Of a stretch of DNA of 50,682 nucleotides, positions 8,968 to 17,131 are shown in pieces; positions within the stretch are counted from its first letter, which is position 1, and each line of letters begins with the position of its first letter. The position numbers and the translations under genes are program-made. This DNA comes from Promethearchaeota archaeon (lineage in GTDB: Archaea > Asgardarchaeota > Lokiarchaeia > Sigyniarchaeales > SOKP01): the NCBI GenBank assembly GCA_016839585.1, contig JAEOTZ010000059.1, positions 1 through 50,682 of the forward strand, written 5' to 3'. The notes under the pieces were generated by a model. It was not told the origin of the DNA, did no database searches, and saw nothing but the letters and a program-made list of their open reading frames with translations.

Positions 8968-10809
8968 TTATTCTTTTAATAACCATTGATCTGTGATAAG
9001 AAAGCTCTCCATAATTAGCTCTTTGAGAACAGGATTTTCTTTCAGCTGAACAGTTTGAAAGTTTTTTAAGAACTTGTTAAAAATTTGCCATATAGTAGAT
9101 TTTCTTTCCATATGGTCTGTAAAATACCCCAATTTTTGTTTTGCGAAATACGATTGCCCTTTAAATAAATAACAAACTAAAAAGTTCCCTACAGGATATA
9201 TAAGGATAGTATGGTTTCCAAATTTAGCACGATCCAAACCTTCAGAAAAAACTTCTTTACTAATTGAATCGAATGAAGTTAAAAAACCACTGAGGAGATC
9301 ATCTGAAAAGTCCCAATCTTTAGAAAATGTGTGAGAAAATGCTGGTATACCCCCTTCAGACATAACTAAAAGTAATAAGGGTTCCTCATCGGATAATTTT
9401 GGGATGTCTACTGTGCGTTTTTGTATCATTCTTTTCATTTCGTCTTCTATTTGGGTTAACGTCAATCTTTCACCTATTGGCGAATCTGATTTTTTTAATT
9501 TCTCCCACAAATCCATTTGTTTTAATAGTTCGTCATGTTCATTTGAAATTTTCATAGATAATCGATTAAGTCCGTATTTTTCGGCTATATGTTGAGCTTC
9601 AGATAATAATTGTCTAGCATTTTTAATATTAAAAGTAAGTAATGCAAGTCTGGCTTGTAAGAGTTTCGTTTCAGTAATTAAGGGATATGAGTTGTTTTTT
9701 TCAGCAATATCCAACAGACGAGAAAAATAGGGTTGCATTTCTTTTAATATCTCAAGATCGTTAGTATTACGTAGATCAGTTAAGAGCAAATCACAGAGAT
9801 TGAGCAAAGCATCAATATGAGCTTCGTATAAAACAACATCCTCCTCTACTGCTTTTCTCAATATCTTTTCAGCCTCAGAAAGATTACTAGCACGAGGATT
9901 TGCTTTCAATAATAAAGCTTTATTAATTAAATAGTCTAATTTGATAATTTCATATTCTTCTTGATCTTTAAGTTCCTTCATTTGATCTAAGTAATTTTGT
10001 GCTAACTTAAGATCACCTTTATCAAGGGCTATATGAAAAAGTGAATCGAGGATTATATGGATTTTAGGACTATTTATCTCCTTACAAAGAGCATAACTCT
10101 GATTTATACTTTCAAAAGCATCATCTAATTTACCTTGCATTCTATATACCCACCCTAAATTATTGAGAGCTATAATAATGTTCTGTTTATCATTTATTTC
10201 TTTAGCAACAGCTAATGCCTGGCTATGATATTTGATTGCAAGGTCTATATTACCTTTTATTCCATAGTAAGTACCTGTATTAAGTGTAAATTGCATTATT
10301 AATTTTTTATCATTTATTAGTTTAACAAGTTCTAAACCTTCTTCCAAGCATTTTTTAATAAGCTCTAAATTCCCTCTGGCAAAAAATATTCCTCCTTTTA
10401 TTAAGTACAAAGAGGCATGTTTTTTCTGAATTTCTGCGATAGGTTCTGGAAATTGGGCACTGATTATTTCTTCAGCTTTACCAATCTCGTCAAGAGCTTC
10501 TTCTAATTTACCAAGTCGCCAATAAACCCAAGCGATGAGATTTAAAGCATCAATTGATTTGTCATAACTCTTTAATTTTTTACTCTGCTCTAAAACTCTT
10601 TCTGCAAGGTTTTGTGCGTCTTTTAATTGTCCAAGAGCTAATAATAAAGAACTTTTAAGAATGTGTAAAGATAGTAAATCTTCTTCAGTAAAATCTTCTT
10701 CTTTTTCTAAATTAACTACGATTTGAAGAGCTTCTTCAAACTTATCAGCATTTTTGAGTTCTTCTGCTTGCTTTAATTCTTTTGATTTTAACTTAAGCAT
10801 AAAGTTCAA
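8968..10809 (-). CDS. TPR protein with C-terminal roadblock/longin-like module
   Basis: A 613-residue cytoplasmic protein. About residues 10-450 are tandem TPR-like helix pairs with repeated A-L-N-N-L-G-W-V-Y and G-x-L-x-x-A patterns, a superhelical protein-binding scaffold. After a short charged linker the last ~140 residues form a compact module beginning P-L-L-L-L-V-M-S-E-G-G-I-P (near 477-489), with G-I-P-A-F-S-H at 487-493 and S-G-F-L at 507-510. A related module ends the membrane protein encoded at 46681. It looks like an Asgard-type longin/roadblock relative, which is inference. The gene starts 65 bases after the small-GTPase stop on the same strand, so the GTPase is a likely partner, for example as a client or regulator. 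The exact start is uncertain: a Met three codons in is also possible. Confidence 0.85.
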   Translation of the reverse strand: MNFMLKLKSKELKQAEELKNADKFEEALQIVVNLEKEEDFTEEDLLSLHILKSSLLLALGQLKDAQNLAERVLEQSKKLKSYDKSIDALNLIAWVYWRLGKLEEALDEIGKAEEIISAQFPEPIAEIQKKHASLYLIKGGIFFARGNLELIKKCLEEGLELVKLINDKKLIMQFTLNTGTYYGIKGNIDLAIKYHSQALAVAKEINDKQNIIIALNNLGWVYRMQGKLDDAFESINQSYALCKEINSPKIHIILDSLFHIALDKGDLKLAQNYLDQMKELKDQEEYEIIKLDYLINKALLLKANPRASNLSEAEKILRKAVEEDVVLYEAHIDALLNLCDLLLTDLRNTNDLEILKEMQPYFSRLLDIAEKNNSYPLITETKLLQARLALLTFNIKNARQLLSEAQHIAEKYGLNRLSMKISNEHDELLKQMDLWEKLKKSDSPIGERLTLTQIEDEMKRMIQKRTVDIPKLSDEEPLLLLVMSEGGIPAFSHTFSKDWDFSDDLLSGFLTSFDSISKEVFSEGLDRAKFGNHTILIYPVGNFLVCYLFKGQSYFAKQKLGYFTDHMERKSTIWQIFNKFLKNFQTVQLKENPVLKELIMESFLITDQWLLKE

Positions 10810-10874
10810 TTAAAAAAAGAAGTTATATTTGCTTAAAAGCCTTTTTAATCTGATCCTTATTGAGTTGAAGATAA

Positions 10875-11414
10875 TTATTTATATTTATTATATAATATAT
10901 CAATGATTGCGTTAAATGCGTTTATGACTCCTTGTCCAGTTTTTGCAGAGGTTATATAATATCCAATAAAATTTTGCTTGTCCACAATTTCTTGGATTTC
11001 AGAATGATCTATACTATTCTCATCAATTAAATCAATTTTGTTAGCGAACATAACTACTGGAATATTTTCGCAAAATTGATTAATATCTGAATACCAATCA
11101 GGAATATGAGCAAAACTATCTTTACCAAGGTCATTTTCTTCTAAACTATACACGATTATGGCTGCTACACTATTTTTAAAAAAAGAAGGACGTAAAAAAT
11201 TGAAAGTATCCTGACCAGCTATATCCCAGAATAATAACCTAATTTTATTTCCCTCAATCTCCTTGTCATATACAGAGAATTGGGCTCCTATAGTCTTGAT
11301 ATAATCCTCCTGAAAAGAACCTTTTGTAAACTTTTGTATTAAGGATGTTTTCCCTACTTGCCCATCTCCTATAACTGTAATCTTAAATCGGAACTTCTCT
11401 ACTGTTTCATTCAT
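10875..11414 (-). CDS. Small GTPase, Rab/Ras superfamily
   Basis: A 179-residue single-domain GTPase with every G motif. The P-loop G-D-G-Q-V-G-K-T is at 16-23, switch I Thr at 41, switch II W-D-I-A-G-Q-D at 63-69, N-K-I-D at 125-128 and S-A-K at 156-158. The catalytic Gln (68) is present, so intrinsic or GAP-stimulated hydrolysis is expected. The C-terminus ends in a short Lys/Tyr tail with no Cys, so prenyl anchoring like eukaryotic Rab is not expected. Expanded small-GTPase families are a hallmark of Asgard archaea. A TPR protein with a roadblock/longin-like tail lies directly downstream. A TATA-like element stands about 24 bases before the ATG, so the transcript may be leaderless. Confidence 0.96.
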   Translation of the reverse strand: MNETVEKFRFKITVIGDGQVGKTSLIQKFTKGSFQEDYIKTIGAQFSVYDKEIEGNKIRLLFWDIAGQDTFNFLRPSFFKNSVAAIIVYSLEENDLGKDSFAHIPDWYSDINQFCENIPVVMFANKIDLIDENSIDHSEIQEIVDKQNFIGYYITSAKTGQGVINAFNAIIDILYNKYK

Positions 11415-11430
11415 TTAATGAAATTGTTGA

Positions 11431-11443
11431 TATATATATACTA
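11431..11443 (-). promoter_or_regulatory. Candidate TATA box of the small-GTPase gene
   Basis: On the minus strand an alternating TA stretch (reading TAGTATATATATA) stands about 17-29 bases before the GTPase ATG at 11414. For an archaeal promoter this places the start of transcription close to the ATG, giving a leaderless or nearly leaderless mRNA. No Shine-Dalgarno sequence precedes this ATG, in contrast with the genes just upstream. Confidence 0.4.
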
Positions 11444-11558
11444 TTAAACAAATCTTGATTAATGTAAGATTTAATTTTTCTTTATATAAAATTTTAATTT
11501 ATTGCATTAGAAATCAATAAAATAAAAAATGAAAAAAATAAAAAATAAAAACAAATAA

Positions 11559-11756
11559 TTATTCCTTTTTAATCAATTTAGACAAATAATGCCACATCTT
11601 ACCATTACTTCCATAAGAATATGTTGATATTTTAATAATAGCTTTCCTTGAATTTTCTTTTGCATTATTATTGAATCTAAAATCAGATAAATTGTCTAAA
11701 ATTACTTCCTTATTTTGTTTTAAATCGGGGATTACTATTCTCTTACTCTCTGTCAG
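11559..11756 (-). CDS. Small hypothetical protein with apparent CTG start
   Basis: An open frame of 65 codons (start plus 64) that has no ATG, GTG or TTG before residue 53. The frame opens at CTG (11756-11754), six bases after the strong ribosome-binding sequence GGAGGTGG, which is ideal spacing, and would read M/L-T-E-S-K-R-I-V-I-P. The same 15 bases around this CTG recur at the 75-residue frame upstream (12194-12421). The protein is basic with Asn-rich middle residues (N-N-N-A-K-E-N) and ends K-L-I-K-K-E. No family is recognised. It follows the Cys-motif gene by 24 bases and is presumably cotranscribed with it. If CTG is not used, no conventional start keeps more than a 13-residue peptide. 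Confidence 0.55.
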   Translation of the reverse strand: MTESKRIVIPDLKQNKEVILDNLSDFRFNNNAKENSRKAIIKISTYSYGSNGKMWHYLSKLIKKE

Positions 11757-11771
11757 ATTTAACCACCTCCT
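11757..11771 (-). promoter_or_regulatory. Strong Shine-Dalgarno before a CTG start
   Basis: The minus strand reads A-GGAGGTGG-TTAAAT and then CTG. GGAGGTG matches the 3' end of archaeal 16S rRNA almost fully. The spacing of 6-8 bases points at CTG and at no other codon. The bases GTTAAATCTGACAGA (11763-11749) are identical at 12428-12414. Confidence 0.6.
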
Positions 11772-11780
11772 TTAATATTA

Positions 11781-12164
11781 TTAAATAATTGTTTTTAATC
11801 CTTGAAAGAATTTTTCAGGAGAAATTCCATACAATAACGCTTTATGAAGTAACTGTAGCTTTATTTCAGCAGCACTAAAAGAATTTTCTCTATACTTTGA
11901 TTTTTCTTTTAATTCCTTTAGGATTATATATAGTATATACTCAGGTTTCTTATATTTACCAAAATATCCACCAAAAGCAGTGAAAAGATTTACCATCAAC
12001 TCAATATCATTTGTAGAAAATTTTTTCAAACATGATTCGCAGATAACTCTTGTATAAACTCCTGAATGGTAGATTGAAGCCCTATTTTTAATTTCGGCAC
12101 TACAAATACCACAATTCATCGAGCTATTAATTACATTAGGTTTTTTCCCAATAATTTGTGCCAT
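11781..12164 (-). CDS. Small Cys-motif (probable zinc) hypothetical protein
   Basis: A protein of 127 residues if read from the ATG at 12164, which has GGTGG nine bases upstream. An in-frame ATG at 12197 would add 11 residues and overlaps the preceding stop as ATGA, so 138 residues is the alternative. Two Cys pairs, C-G-I-C and C-E-S-C, about 20 residues apart suggest a four-Cys zinc site. The C-terminal half is helical and ends in L-L-Y-G-I-S-P-E-K-F-F-Q-G-L. It lies between two tiny genes with apparent CTG starts. I do not recognise a family; a nucleic-acid or protein-binding role is only a guess. Confidence 0.7.
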   Translation of the reverse strand: MAQIIGKKPNVINSSMNCGICSAEIKNRASIYHSGVYTRVICESCLKKFSTNDIELMVNLFTAFGGYFGKYKKPEYILYIILKELKEKSKYRENSFSAAEIKLQLLHKALLYGISPEKFFQGLKTII

Positions 12165-12193
12165 TTTATATATCCACCACCTTTTAAATTTAC

Positions 12194-12421
12194 TCATAGG
12201 TCTTTAAATCCAAATTTAAATTTCTCAGGATGTAAATAATAATAATCAAGAGACTTTTTCCATCTTTTCAGTGCTCTACTCTTATCTATTATATCCAAAT
12301 CATCTGGGATTGTATAGATTTGACTAAGCTGATTTATCGAATCTCTCTTAATTTCATCTCTCTTAGTTTCAGATAAGAGTTCTTCAAATTCATATGATAT
12401 TTGTTTCTTAACTTCTGTCAG
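12194..12421 (-). CDS. Small hypothetical protein with apparent CTG start
   Basis: An open frame of 75 codons on the minus strand between an in-frame TAG and the TGA at 12196-12194. That TGA overlaps an ATG of the next gene in the ATGA style. No ATG or GTG occurs in it, and the first TTG would remove more than half. The frame begins with CTG at 12421 in the context GGGGTAG-TTAAAT-CTG and would read M/L-T-E-V-K-K-Q-I-S-Y. The product is strongly charged and helical at the start (E-F-E-E-L-L-S-E-T-K-R-D-E) with a Tyr/Phe-rich end (D-Y-Y-Y-L-H-P-E-K-F). A TATA-like stretch (TTTATAAATATATC) lies about 40 bases upstream. No family is recognised. Confidence 0.5.
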   Translation of the reverse strand: MTEVKKQISYEFEELLSETKRDEIKRDSINQLSQIYTIPDDLDIIDKSRALKRWKKSLDYYYLHPEKFKFGFKDL

Positions 12422-12498
12422 ATTTAACTACCCCTTTTTTATTTCAAATTTTTGATATATTTATAAACATTAATTTTTCTATTTCGTAATTTTAATGT

Positions 12499-12543
12499 GG
12501 AGAGCTCAAATTGTTATTCAGAATATGAACAATTGAGCTCTCC
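12499..12543. repeat. Long inverted repeat (hairpin)
   Basis: The left arm GGAGAGCTCAAATTGTT (12499-12515) is complementary to AACAATTGAGCTCTCC (12528-12543), with one unpaired A and a 12-base loop. It sits in the 349-base non-coding region between the minus-strand small-gene set and the plus-strand regulator gene at 12771. Possible roles are a terminator-like or processed RNA hairpin, a protein-binding dyad, or the remnant of a small mobile element. It is followed on the plus strand by a short T-stretch only. Confidence 0.7.
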
Positions 12544-12692
12544 TTTAACTAAGCCCTCTATTCTCTCTCTGAATTACCTTTCTATATAGTTGACAAATAA
12601 ATTTTACAAGTTCAGTATAATTTGTATCAGTATTTTTTTATTTTTCCGTTTATTTATTAATATTTATTAGATCAGAGTTTAATATATAGTTT

Positions 12693-12725
12693 TTCTCCAA
12701 AAACTCCAATTGGAGTCTTGGAGAA
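12693..12725. promoter_or_regulatory. Nested palindrome before the HTH-TPR gene (candidate operator)
   Basis: The inner palindrome ACTCCAATTGGAGT (12703-12716) is perfect over 14 bases. Outer arms TTCTCCAA (12693-12700) and TTGGAGAA (12718-12725) are also perfectly complementary. A TATA-like AATATATAG ends just upstream, so the dyad would cover the expected transcription start, 45 bases before the TTG start of a protein with two winged-helix domains. That suggests autoregulation. A 5'-UTR hairpin is the alternative. Confidence 0.6.
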
Positions 12726-12770
12726 GTCTCTGGATAGAAACATTTTTATAGATTCTTATACTATTTTTAA

Positions 12771-14774
12771 TTGAGAACTTCTAATTATTATGAAAAATAC
12801 TGGAAGATTATCTTGGAAAATACAATCAATTATCCCCCGAATGAACTTTTGGAACCTCCTTCCAAGTTGAGTAAACCTAATTTTAAATTAGTAATTCTTT
12901 GGATGTTAAATAACAACGAATTATGTACAAGTTCAGACTTTCTCGCAATTGAAAATTCTGAATCTGATACAGTATTTTCAAAATCAACATTATATAATTA
13001 TTTGAAAACTCTTATTGAAGAAGGTTATGTCAATAAAAGTACTTATAATAAATACCAGATTACTCCTAAAGGCAAAGATAGATTTTATGAATTATCTCAA
13101 GCGAAGTTTGCACGAAGAAAATTAAGTTATCCTCCTAAAGCAATCACGATCAAGAGGAACTATGACCACTGGATTCTATGGATGGTGTATAATAATAATC
13201 ATTGTAAATGGGCGGATTTCCTTGCACAACCTCTTTCTATTAATCAATCCTCATTATCAAAAAATATGAATTCATTAATCAATGATGGACTTGTAAGAAA
13301 AGAAAACAAAGAATATAGGATTACCCAGCTAGGTAAATCGACCTATTCTAATATGTTAAGAGAGTATGATTTAGATAGACAGTCAATTTTAGAAGCAGAA
13401 AGTAAACGAATTAGGGAGATAACTAAAAAGACTAAAAAATTCTTTGAGAAATTTAAACCAAAAGATAATAATATTAAGTTCCGATATCTCAATAATGTTT
13501 TAAAATTACCTTATGAAAATGAAAAGATTAAATCTACTTTAGATATAGAAGAAGATTTTAACAAAGTTTTACTTTTTCTTTCAATGAATCATCCAAATGA
13601 ATTTCCTCATTATACTTCTCCAGAAGATTTTTCTGAAAAATATGCTATTAGCCTTATTAAACTTAATTTTACAATTCTCCGTATTGTTGAAGAAGACATT
13701 TATCCTGTAAAGTTTTTTAAATTGGAAGTAGAGAAAGATAAAAATTATTTCTTTCAAGCAAATGAGAAATTAGAGAGAATGTTTAATGCTATTGTTGAGG
13801 AACATATTGCTAAGTTCACATATTTGCATAATTTATATGAAGAATATCCAGATGACACTCCTCCATTAACCTTGGAATTTACAGTTGAAGCCATTTTAGA
13901 TGAGATTTGTGGTAATTTATTTTCCAATGGATTAAGAAATGCTTTAAGGAAGTTTTTACCAGATTATATTCATTACTTAGCATATAAAATTGAAAAAGAG
14001 AAAAAACTAATAGATACATATGATAAATTGGAAGGATTAATTTGGCAAGAGATCCAGGCATATAATTTTAATAATCAACAAGTAGACTTTAGTGAGCAAA
14101 AAGGAGCCAACTATGATGAGGCTCTTAAAGAGATTGATAAAGCCATTAAATTGAAACCCAAAGACATTGATCTATATTATTCAAAAAGCAAAATCCTTAT
14201 TAATCAAAATCGATACAGAGAGGTATTAACTTTATTAGAAAAAATGCTAAAAGATTTTCCTCAAGAAGAGAAGAATATTCAAATAAAAAGGGCATATATT
14301 CTTAAAGAAATGAGAAGTACTGAAGCAGGTTTAGAGATTATTGAAAAAATGATTGAAAAATATCCAGAAGATAATGATCTTCTTAATTATAAAGCCTGTT
14401 GGTTACAATATCTAAATAAAAAAGAAGAATCTTTAGAAGTTATTCAAAAGCTTATAAAACGTGTGCCTGATAATGCTACTTATCATGATACCTACGGTGA
14501 AATTCTAATGTTCTTTAATGAACATGAGCATGCTATAGAAGAATTTCTAAAAACAATAGAGATAGGCAGTAAAAATTGGTATGCTTATCAGACGTACATT
14601 AAATTGGGGATTTGTTATAAAGAACTAGGAAATTATAAGTTAGCAGTTGAATATCTTAAGAAAGGAAAAGAATTAACAAATAAAACTCTTATTGATCCTG
14701 ATACAAAACGAAAATGGGTTGTGATCGCGGACCTTTTCCTTGCAGAGATTGATCAACTTGAAGCTGAGTTCTAA
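12771..14774 (+). CDS. Winged-helix/TPR fusion, probable transcription regulator
   Basis: A 667-residue protein beginning at TTG. Two MarR/PadR-like winged-helix units are visible at about 35-110 (L-V-I-L-W-M-L-N-N-N ... Y-Q-I-T-P-K-G-K) and 125-200 (H-W-I-L-W-M-V-Y-N-N-N ... Y-R-I-T-Q-L-G-K), which look like an internal duplication. A middle region (200-450) is helical and of unknown fold. The last ~220 residues are TPR repeats (A-L-K-E-I-D-K-A-I-K-L-K-P and following). The combination suggests a DNA-binding regulator whose TPR part senses a partner protein. A nested palindrome lies in the promoter region, a plausible self-binding site. Neighbours do not reveal the target pathway. Confidence 0.8.
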   Translation: MRTSNYYEKYWKIILENTINYPPNELLEPPSKLSKPNFKLVILWMLNNNELCTSSDFLAIENSESDTVFSKSTLYNYLKTLIEEGYVNKSTYNKYQITPKGKDRFYELSQAKFARRKLSYPPKAITIKRNYDHWILWMVYNNNHCKWADFLAQPLSINQSSLSKNMNSLINDGLVRKENKEYRITQLGKSTYSNMLREYDLDRQSILEAESKRIREITKKTKKFFEKFKPKDNNIKFRYLNNVLKLPYENEKIKSTLDIEEDFNKVLLFLSMNHPNEFPHYTSPEDFSEKYAISLIKLNFTILRIVEEDIYPVKFFKLEVEKDKNYFFQANEKLERMFNAIVEEHIAKFTYLHNLYEEYPDDTPPLTLEFTVEAILDEICGNLFSNGLRNALRKFLPDYIHYLAYKIEKEKKLIDTYDKLEGLIWQEIQAYNFNNQQVDFSEQKGANYDEALKEIDKAIKLKPKDIDLYYSKSKILINQNRYREVLTLLEKMLKDFPQEEKNIQIKRAYILKEMRSTEAGLEIIEKMIEKYPEDNDLLNYKACWLQYLNKKEESLEVIQKLIKRVPDNATYHDTYGEILMFFNEHEHAIEEFLKTIEIGSKNWYAYQTYIKLGICYKELGNYKLAVEYLKKGKELTNKTLIDPDTKRKWVVIADLFLAEIDQLEAEF

Positions 14775-14868
14775 TAAACCACTTATCTGAATTATTTTCT
14801 TCTTTATTATATTTTTTAAATTCTAATAAAAAGAAATTATTTATAATAAATTATATAAATATTTACTA

Positions 14869-16029
14869 ATGAATTCAAGAGAAAGAGTAAATACAACCTT
14901 AAATCATAAAGAACCAGATAAGGTACCTATTGATTTAGGAGGGCATCAATCTGGAATTCACATAAAAGCATATAAAAGGTTGTTAGATTTTCTGGAAATT
15001 AATGATAATAATATTCAGTATTGTGATTTTGTACAACAAATCGCATTACCATGTGAAGAATTATTAGAAAGGTTTAATATTGATATTAGATATGTTCGTC
15101 CCTTAGGTGGGATGATAAATGTAAATGATGTCCATCCACAATATGAAGGAAAATACGTAGGAGTATATGATCAATTTGGTTGTTTTTGGGGAAATGACGC
15201 AAAGAAAGATTTAGATGAAATTTTATATTATGATCCAGTTATACATCCATTTGCTGATTTTAAAACCATTCAAGAAATTGAAAATTATGATTGGCCGAAT
15301 GGAAATGATAAAACCCCCTTTAAAGGATTAAGGGATTATGCGAAAAAGTTACGCATAACCACCGATTTTGCTTTATCTACTCCCCCTACAGGATGTATTT
15401 ACGAGTATACAACTTTTCTTTTTGGTTTTACAAGAGCATTAAGAAATTTACAGACAAAACCAGAATTGATTATCGCTGCAATGGAAAGTCTTTTAAAATA
15501 CTGGATAGATTATAATGTAACTTTTTTAAATGAAGTCGGTGAATATTTAGATGTTGTGTGTATTAATGGAGATTTGGGTGAACAAGCAGGTCCAATTATG
15601 AATTTAAAAATATATGAGAAAGTAATAAAACCAATTGAGAAAAAGCTTTCTGAAAAAATACATGAACTAGCAGATGTTAAGATCAATTACCACTGTTGTG
15701 GTTCTACTCCACTATTTATCCCTCATTGGGCAGGAATTGGGTATGATATTTATAATCCTGTTCAAATCTCCGCTTATGACATGGAACCTTGTAGTTTAAA
15801 AAGAAGGTTTGGTGAAATAATTACATTTTGGGGAGGTTTGTGTAATACGCAACAAACACTTCCATTTGGTATTCCTAAGCAAATTCGGGAAGAAGTTAAG
15901 AGAAATATTGATTGTTTTAAACCTAACGGAGGTTTCATTGCGGCAAATATTCATAATATAACAGCAGAGGTTCCTCCACAAAATATTGTTGCTATGTTTG
16001 ATGCTGCAAATGAATTTCGTAATTATTGA
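14869..16029 (+). CDS. URO-D/MtaA-like family protein 1
   Basis: A 386-residue TIM-barrel protein of the uroporphyrinogen decarboxylase/cobamide methyltransferase superfamily. The N-terminus M-N-S-R-E-R-V-N-T-T-L-N-H-K-E-P-D-K-V-P is typical, and N-Y-H-C-C-G-S near residue 282 lies where MtaA-type enzymes hold their zinc ligands. No heme biosynthesis genes are nearby, so a methyl-group transfer or demethylation role is more likely than heme decarboxylation. It is followed 24 bases later by a second paralogue in the same direction, so the two form an operon. The substrate is unknown. Confidence 0.85.
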   Translation: MNSRERVNTTLNHKEPDKVPIDLGGHQSGIHIKAYKRLLDFLEINDNNIQYCDFVQQIALPCEELLERFNIDIRYVRPLGGMINVNDVHPQYEGKYVGVYDQFGCFWGNDAKKDLDEILYYDPVIHPFADFKTIQEIENYDWPNGNDKTPFKGLRDYAKKLRITTDFALSTPPTGCIYEYTTFLFGFTRALRNLQTKPELIIAAMESLLKYWIDYNVTFLNEVGEYLDVVCINGDLGEQAGPIMNLKIYEKVIKPIEKKLSEKIHELADVKINYHCCGSTPLFIPHWAGIGYDIYNPVQISAYDMEPCSLKRRFGEIITFWGGLCNTQQTLPFGIPKQIREEVKRNIDCFKPNGGFIAANIHNITAEVPPQNIVAMFDAANEFRNY

Positions 16030-16053
16030 GTAAAATTAAAATTATAAACTAAC

Positions 16054-17103
16054 ATGAAAATGAACTCATTAGAATTAACTTTATCAGCAATTAAGGAAAT
16101 ACCAGAAAAGATCCCCTTTAATCCTTTTATCATGCATCTTGCTGCTTCTTTATTAAATGTAGATTATAATCACGAATATTGTCAGAATCCAGAGGTATTA
16201 GCAAATTCAATGATAAGGTGTTCTGAATTCTTTGGAATAGATCATGTTAATGTATCTACAGATGCTTACCGTGAAGCGAATGCATGGGGTGTTGAAATTG
16301 ATTGGAAAAGCCACACACCTGTTGCCAAAACTCATTTAAAAATTAAGGAATTTGAATCTATTGAAACACCGGAGTTATTACAAAATAGAAGAATTAGAAA
16401 TAGAGTTGAGGCTGTAAAATTACTCTCAGGCAAAGTAGGAGGCAAACAATGCATTGTTGGTTGGATTGAGGCTCCATTTGCAGAAATATGTTGTCTATTT
16501 GGTTTAATAAATATACTTAAATTGTGTAAGCATTCTGACTGGGAAAAAAGAATAAAAAAACTTATCGAAAGAATTCTTCCAATCCAAAAAGAATTTGCTA
16601 GACTACAGATTGAAGCGGGAGCAGACATAATTGGAGCAGGAGATTCTGCAATTTCTCAAATAGGTCCTATGAGATATGAAAAATGTTGTTTAGAAACATC
16701 AACGGAATTATTTAATTATATTCAAAAAGATGTGCCTGTCTTATATCATATCTGTGGAGATAACTCCGTAATCGACAAAGAAGGGAGGGATATGCTAAAG
16801 CTAGTTTCAAAGACAAATGCTGCAATTTTAGATTTGGATTATCAAGTTGATTTGAAACTTGCGAAAGAAAAAATAGGAAAAAGTAATTGTATTAGAGGAA
16901 ATACTAATACTCAAGTTTTAGGCAGTGAAACATATTCAGTTATGAATGTTTATAATGAGATAAAAAACACCATTGAAATAGGAAAGCCAGGTGGGATGTA
17001 TCAATATGCAGCAGGGTGCGAATGGCCCTGGCAACCACTTACAATGGCAAGTCGAAATTTAGGAATTGCTAAAGCATTAATCGAAAAATTGGGGCGATAT
17101 TGA
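16054..17103 (+). CDS. URO-D/MtaA-like family protein 2
   Basis: A 349-residue member of the same superfamily as the preceding gene but of a clearly different subgroup. It carries L-Y-H-I-C-G-D-N near residue 230 and a late Cys in A-A-G-C-E-W-P-W near residue 312. This His-x-Cys plus distant Cys arrangement is the zinc site seen in MtaA/MtbA methylcobamide:CoM methyltransferases. G-A-D-I-I-G-A-G-D-S-A-I-S-Q-I also fits that group. A corrinoid protein would be the expected partner, but none is encoded in the window. It overlaps nothing and ends 28 bases before a convergent third paralogue. Confidence 0.85.
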   Translation: MKMNSLELTLSAIKEIPEKIPFNPFIMHLAASLLNVDYNHEYCQNPEVLANSMIRCSEFFGIDHVNVSTDAYREANAWGVEIDWKSHTPVAKTHLKIKEFESIETPELLQNRRIRNRVEAVKLLSGKVGGKQCIVGWIEAPFAEICCLFGLINILKLCKHSDWEKRIKKLIERILPIQKEFARLQIEAGADIIGAGDSAISQIGPMRYEKCCLETSTELFNYIQKDVPVLYHICGDNSVIDKEGRDMLKLVSKTNAAILDLDYQVDLKLAKEKIGKSNCIRGNTNTQVLGSETYSVMNVYNEIKNTIEIGKPGGMYQYAAGCEWPWQPLTMASRNLGIAKALIEKLGRY

Positions 17104-17131
17104 ACAGTAGTATTACATAAAAAAAATTATT

